A stretch of DNA of 64,000 bases, taken from the NCBI RefSeq assembly GCF_001659605.2, contig NC_035170.2, positions 4,402,001 to 4,466,000 of the forward strand. Direction: 5' to 3'. Below are positions 61,812 to 64,000 of the stretch, in pieces; within the stretch, counting starts at the first letter, position 1, and the number at the start of each line of letters is the position of its first letter. The notes under the pieces were generated by a model that was given only the letters and a program-made list of their open reading frames with translations, searched no databases and was not told where the DNA came from. Both the position numbers and the translations under genes were made by a program. Source of the stretch: Manihot esculenta (Eukaryota > Streptophyta > Magnoliopsida > Malpighiales > Euphorbiaceae).

Positions 61812-61926
61812 TTCGGCCGCCGAACCCTAAGTTCGGCCGCCGAACGTGGGATGGTTTAGGGGGCAAGTTAAGCTTCCGAAAGTTTTAAAGGTTCGGCCGC
61901 CGAACCTCATGTTCGGTCACCAAACT
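61812..61926. repeat. GC-rich palindrome cluster, LTR promoter side
   Basis: Three TTCGGCCGCCGAA palindromes at about 61813, 61831 and 61891 and a mutated fourth (TTCGGTCACCAAA) near 61912, 55-170 bases before the TATA box. The solo LTR has two at the same place. Confidence 0.8.
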
Positions 61927-61978
61927 TGCATGAGTTTTGGAGGCACTTTAGGCTGCCGAAAGGTGGTCTGTCAGCTCC

Positions 61979-61986
61979 TATATAAG
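61979..61986 (+). promoter_or_regulatory. TATA box of the gypsy 5' LTR
   Basis: TATATAAG lies at the same place in the LTR as TATAAAAG at 16431 in the solo LTR. Downstream a CAAGAGGTAAG(A/T)GTAGATCC block shared by both LTRs looks like a splice donor in the leader transcript. Confidence 0.65.
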
Positions 61987-62511
61987 AGCTCCATGGCCGA
62001 AACGGGCTAGTTTTCTCCCCATTTTCAGCCACGGTGAGTTCTTGCTCTCCCATGGTTCGTTTTTGATGTTTTTACTCCGATCTTTCACGTTTTAACAAGC
62101 TTTATGTTGATTTGAAGATATTTGAACAAAAAGAGCAAGTTTTGGAAACTTGGAGACTAAAGAGCGGATTTCTCCCCATCTCCGAGTTGGATCGCCTCTC
62201 CTCTCGTTCCTCAAGAGGTAAGAGTAGATCCATAGTTCATTTCATGTTTTAAGTAAGTTTTATGAAGATTTATGGGATAGAAATGCATGTATAGGTTTAT
62301 GTTGAGTTTATGGTTAAATGTGTGTTTATGAGCAATGTATGTTGGTTATGTATGTTTGATGTGTTGTAGTTGGGGTTTAAATTAGTTTGAAACCCCTAGG
62401 AGCTTGTATGCTTGAGTATGCATGTTGTAGAATAGGAAAATGCTTGATTGAATGTGTTAGGAGGCTTTTATGCATGTAGAGGCTGAGTTTCTTCCCTTTG
62501 GGAAGAACTCA

Positions 62512-62790
62512 AGTTCGGCAGCCGAAGGTTCTTTCGGCCGCCGAACCTGCCTGTGGTAGCATGTATCGGCTGCCGAACCTGCCTGTGATAGCATGTATCG
62601 GCTGCCGAACCCTGCCCCCGAAAGTGGACTTTCGGCTCTGGAAGGGACTTTCGGCCGCCGAAGGTGTTGCCGAACATGCATGAGTTTCGTCTCTGGAGGG
62701 AACCTTCGGCCGCCAAAGGTGCCGCCAAAGGTGCATGACTTTAGGCTCTGGAGGGCCTTTCGGCCGCCGAACCTGCCGCCGAAAGTGCCC
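62512..62790. repeat. GC-rich palindrome array inside the gypsy 5' LTR
   Basis: At least seven TTCGGC(C/A)GCCGAA-like units, full or half, alternate with spacers such as ACCTGCCTGTG.TAGCATGTAT (twice in tandem at about 62546-62606) and TTTCG.CTCTGGA(G/A)GG. The matching array in the solo LTR is at about 16965-17125 and is shorter, so the array changes length. Confidence 0.78.
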
Positions 62791-64000
62791 TGTTTAGCCC
62801 TCCTTTGCATGATTTATGTGATTGTTTTAAGGTGTTTTAGGGGATTTTTGGGGAGTATTTTAGAGTCATGTTTATGTATGTAAGGTCCCTCATTTGAGTC
62901 CACCTGTGTAGGTTCAGACCCGAGGAACCGAGGACCCCAGCAGTGAGTTCAGCTGCTGTTGAGTCTGTTAGAGCTTCAGCCAGAGGTGAGTGGAATAACT
63001 CTTTATGTTTTAAAGTAAATAAATCAATTCTTAGCATGATTCACGCATCATGAATACCATGAGATATATTAGGTTGTTTGCATTAGAATTCACGAATATG
63101 TTGCATTGCATAATATGTTATTGATGTGGATGGATGTTGGATGACCCATAGCCCTCAATCTATGATGTGATGATATGATATGTACGGTACGGAATGAAAG
63201 ACCAGTGAGACCCATTCTATGTTCGCTGGCACCATGTAAGAGAAAGACCAGGACCCATTCTACGTTCTGGCACTATGGAATTATGTAGAGGGCTAATGGT
63301 GACAAGTTCATCCTTTATGTGATTTGTTTGTGATGTGATGCATTTCATGGAAGCATGGACTTTAAATTTAATGTTTATTTATTCTGCTCACTGGGCTTTA
63401 TAGCTCACCCCTCTCCCTTAACCCCCAGGTTTGCAGGTACAGGGTAGACCAGGAGGTCAGCAGGAGTAGAGTCATGTGTTATGTAATAGCTAGATGTGGA
63501 CATGGATATGATGTAATGGCAAAGTATGATATAGAAATGTTATGTAATGGTGCTTATGAAAGTTCAGAGTTGTGCTTGACCATAGTATTATGTTAATCCC
63601 TTTCTAGTACATGATCTTAATGTTTAATGATGATTATTGTAAACCAAACTTAATTTATGTTATGTCACCCCATTGGAGCATTGATGAGGGCTCCAAGGTG
63701 GGGTTAATGTTTATGTTTATGTATAGTGCATGCACAGGTTGAGTTTGGTGATTGAATGGAAAGAAAAGTTCAAAATTTTTATGTATGTTGTTGATCATGT
63801 ATGGGATTAAACAGGTCCACAGGATGAATGTTTGGCTTGCTACGGGTCCCAGCGGCCTTAAGCCGATCTGGATCCTAGCGCCGGTAGCGGTCCGATTTTC
63901 GGATCGTTACAGATTGGTATCAGAGCCCTAGGTTCATATGGTCGGACCTAGAGTGTCGGGCTCATAGATGTTCTAGAAGGTCAAGCACAATAGGAAAACC

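Larger units (their letters stand above)
61634..64000 (+). mobile_element. Ty3/gypsy-type retrotransposon, 5' end, cut by the window edge
   Basis: The 5' LTR (61634-63911, 2278 bp) begins TGTAATACCCGG and ends GGATCGTTACA. GAT and then TGGTATCAGAGC (63915-63926) follow, the initiator tRNA-Met primer site. Interior sequence continues to the edge with no gag yet visible. Long LTR, termini and primer fit a chromovirus such as Tekay, but without pol the class is an inference. The flank on the left is ATACC, to be compared with the missing right flank. Confidence 0.85.

Noticed and set aside
62457..62883. Frames of 60-117 codons in the right-hand LTR
   Set aside because: Same cause as in the solo LTR: palindrome arrays are open in many frames.
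1..64000. CRISPR arrays, operons, bacterial-type promoters, riboswitches and tRNA or rRNA genes
   Set aside because: The DNA is plant nuclear. I saw no spaced identical repeats of CRISPR type, and no full tRNA cloverleaf or rRNA segment on reading both strands, though a tRNA scan would be the proper test.

Overview
The window is nuclear DNA of a flowering plant (eudicot). It has five split or intronless protein genes with plant-type GT-AG introns, very AT-rich intergenic DNA, and many plant transposon remnants (Ty1/copia, Ty3/gypsy, CACTA, LINE, MITE-like elements). The gene set and the long LTR family look like a rosid, and a Malpighiales/Euphorbiaceae species such as cassava or a relative is my guess; that guess rests on recall, not on a search.

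Genes, left to right: an AllA/ureidoglycolate-lyase-like protein (minus, 1622-3288, 3 exons, 190 aa); a P-class pentatricopeptide repeat protein (plus, 4673-7024, intronless, 783 aa); an LBD1/LBD11-type LOB-domain transcription factor (plus, 22511-23416, 2 exons, 216 aa); mitochondrial ATP synthase subunit d (plus, 35545-39043, 5 exons, 168 aa); an EF-hand mitochondrial carrier of the SAMTL type (minus, 40210-48882, 7 coding exons, 821 aa); and a TIM14/Pam18 J-domain protein (minus, 56863-58698, 3 exons, 112 aa). In every multi-exon gene the exons I assembled sum to a multiple of three and read through without a stop. At least three products (ATP synthase d, TIM14, the carrier) are expected in mitochondria or another organelle. 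Nothing suggests co-transcription.

Repeats, left to right: 14.06-18.54 kb is a nested cluster, with an internally deleted copia element next to an AT-rich inverted-repeat element that is split by a 2144-bp solo LTR (target duplication CGATT). 27.2-34.4 kb holds an 84-86 bp tandem array, a LINE 3' fragment and a decayed CACTA transposon with a 0.7-kb internal duplication enclosing a second LINE fragment. Introns of the carrier gene hold a 364-bp MITE-like element and a 172-bp solo mini-LTR; the last intron of TIM14 holds a 371-bp foldback element. The right end holds a 655-bp hAT-like element and then the 5' LTR, primer-binding site and first bases of a gypsy-type element that runs off the window; its LTR is the same family as the solo LTR at 16 kb.

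I did not find a convincing new biological system. The best leads are the nested insertion history, the GC-rich palindrome clusters in the 2.1-2.3 kb LTRs, the start-codon-only first coding exon of TIM14, the site II elements before ATP synthase d, and apparent shared gene order with an Arabidopsis chromosome 2 segment.
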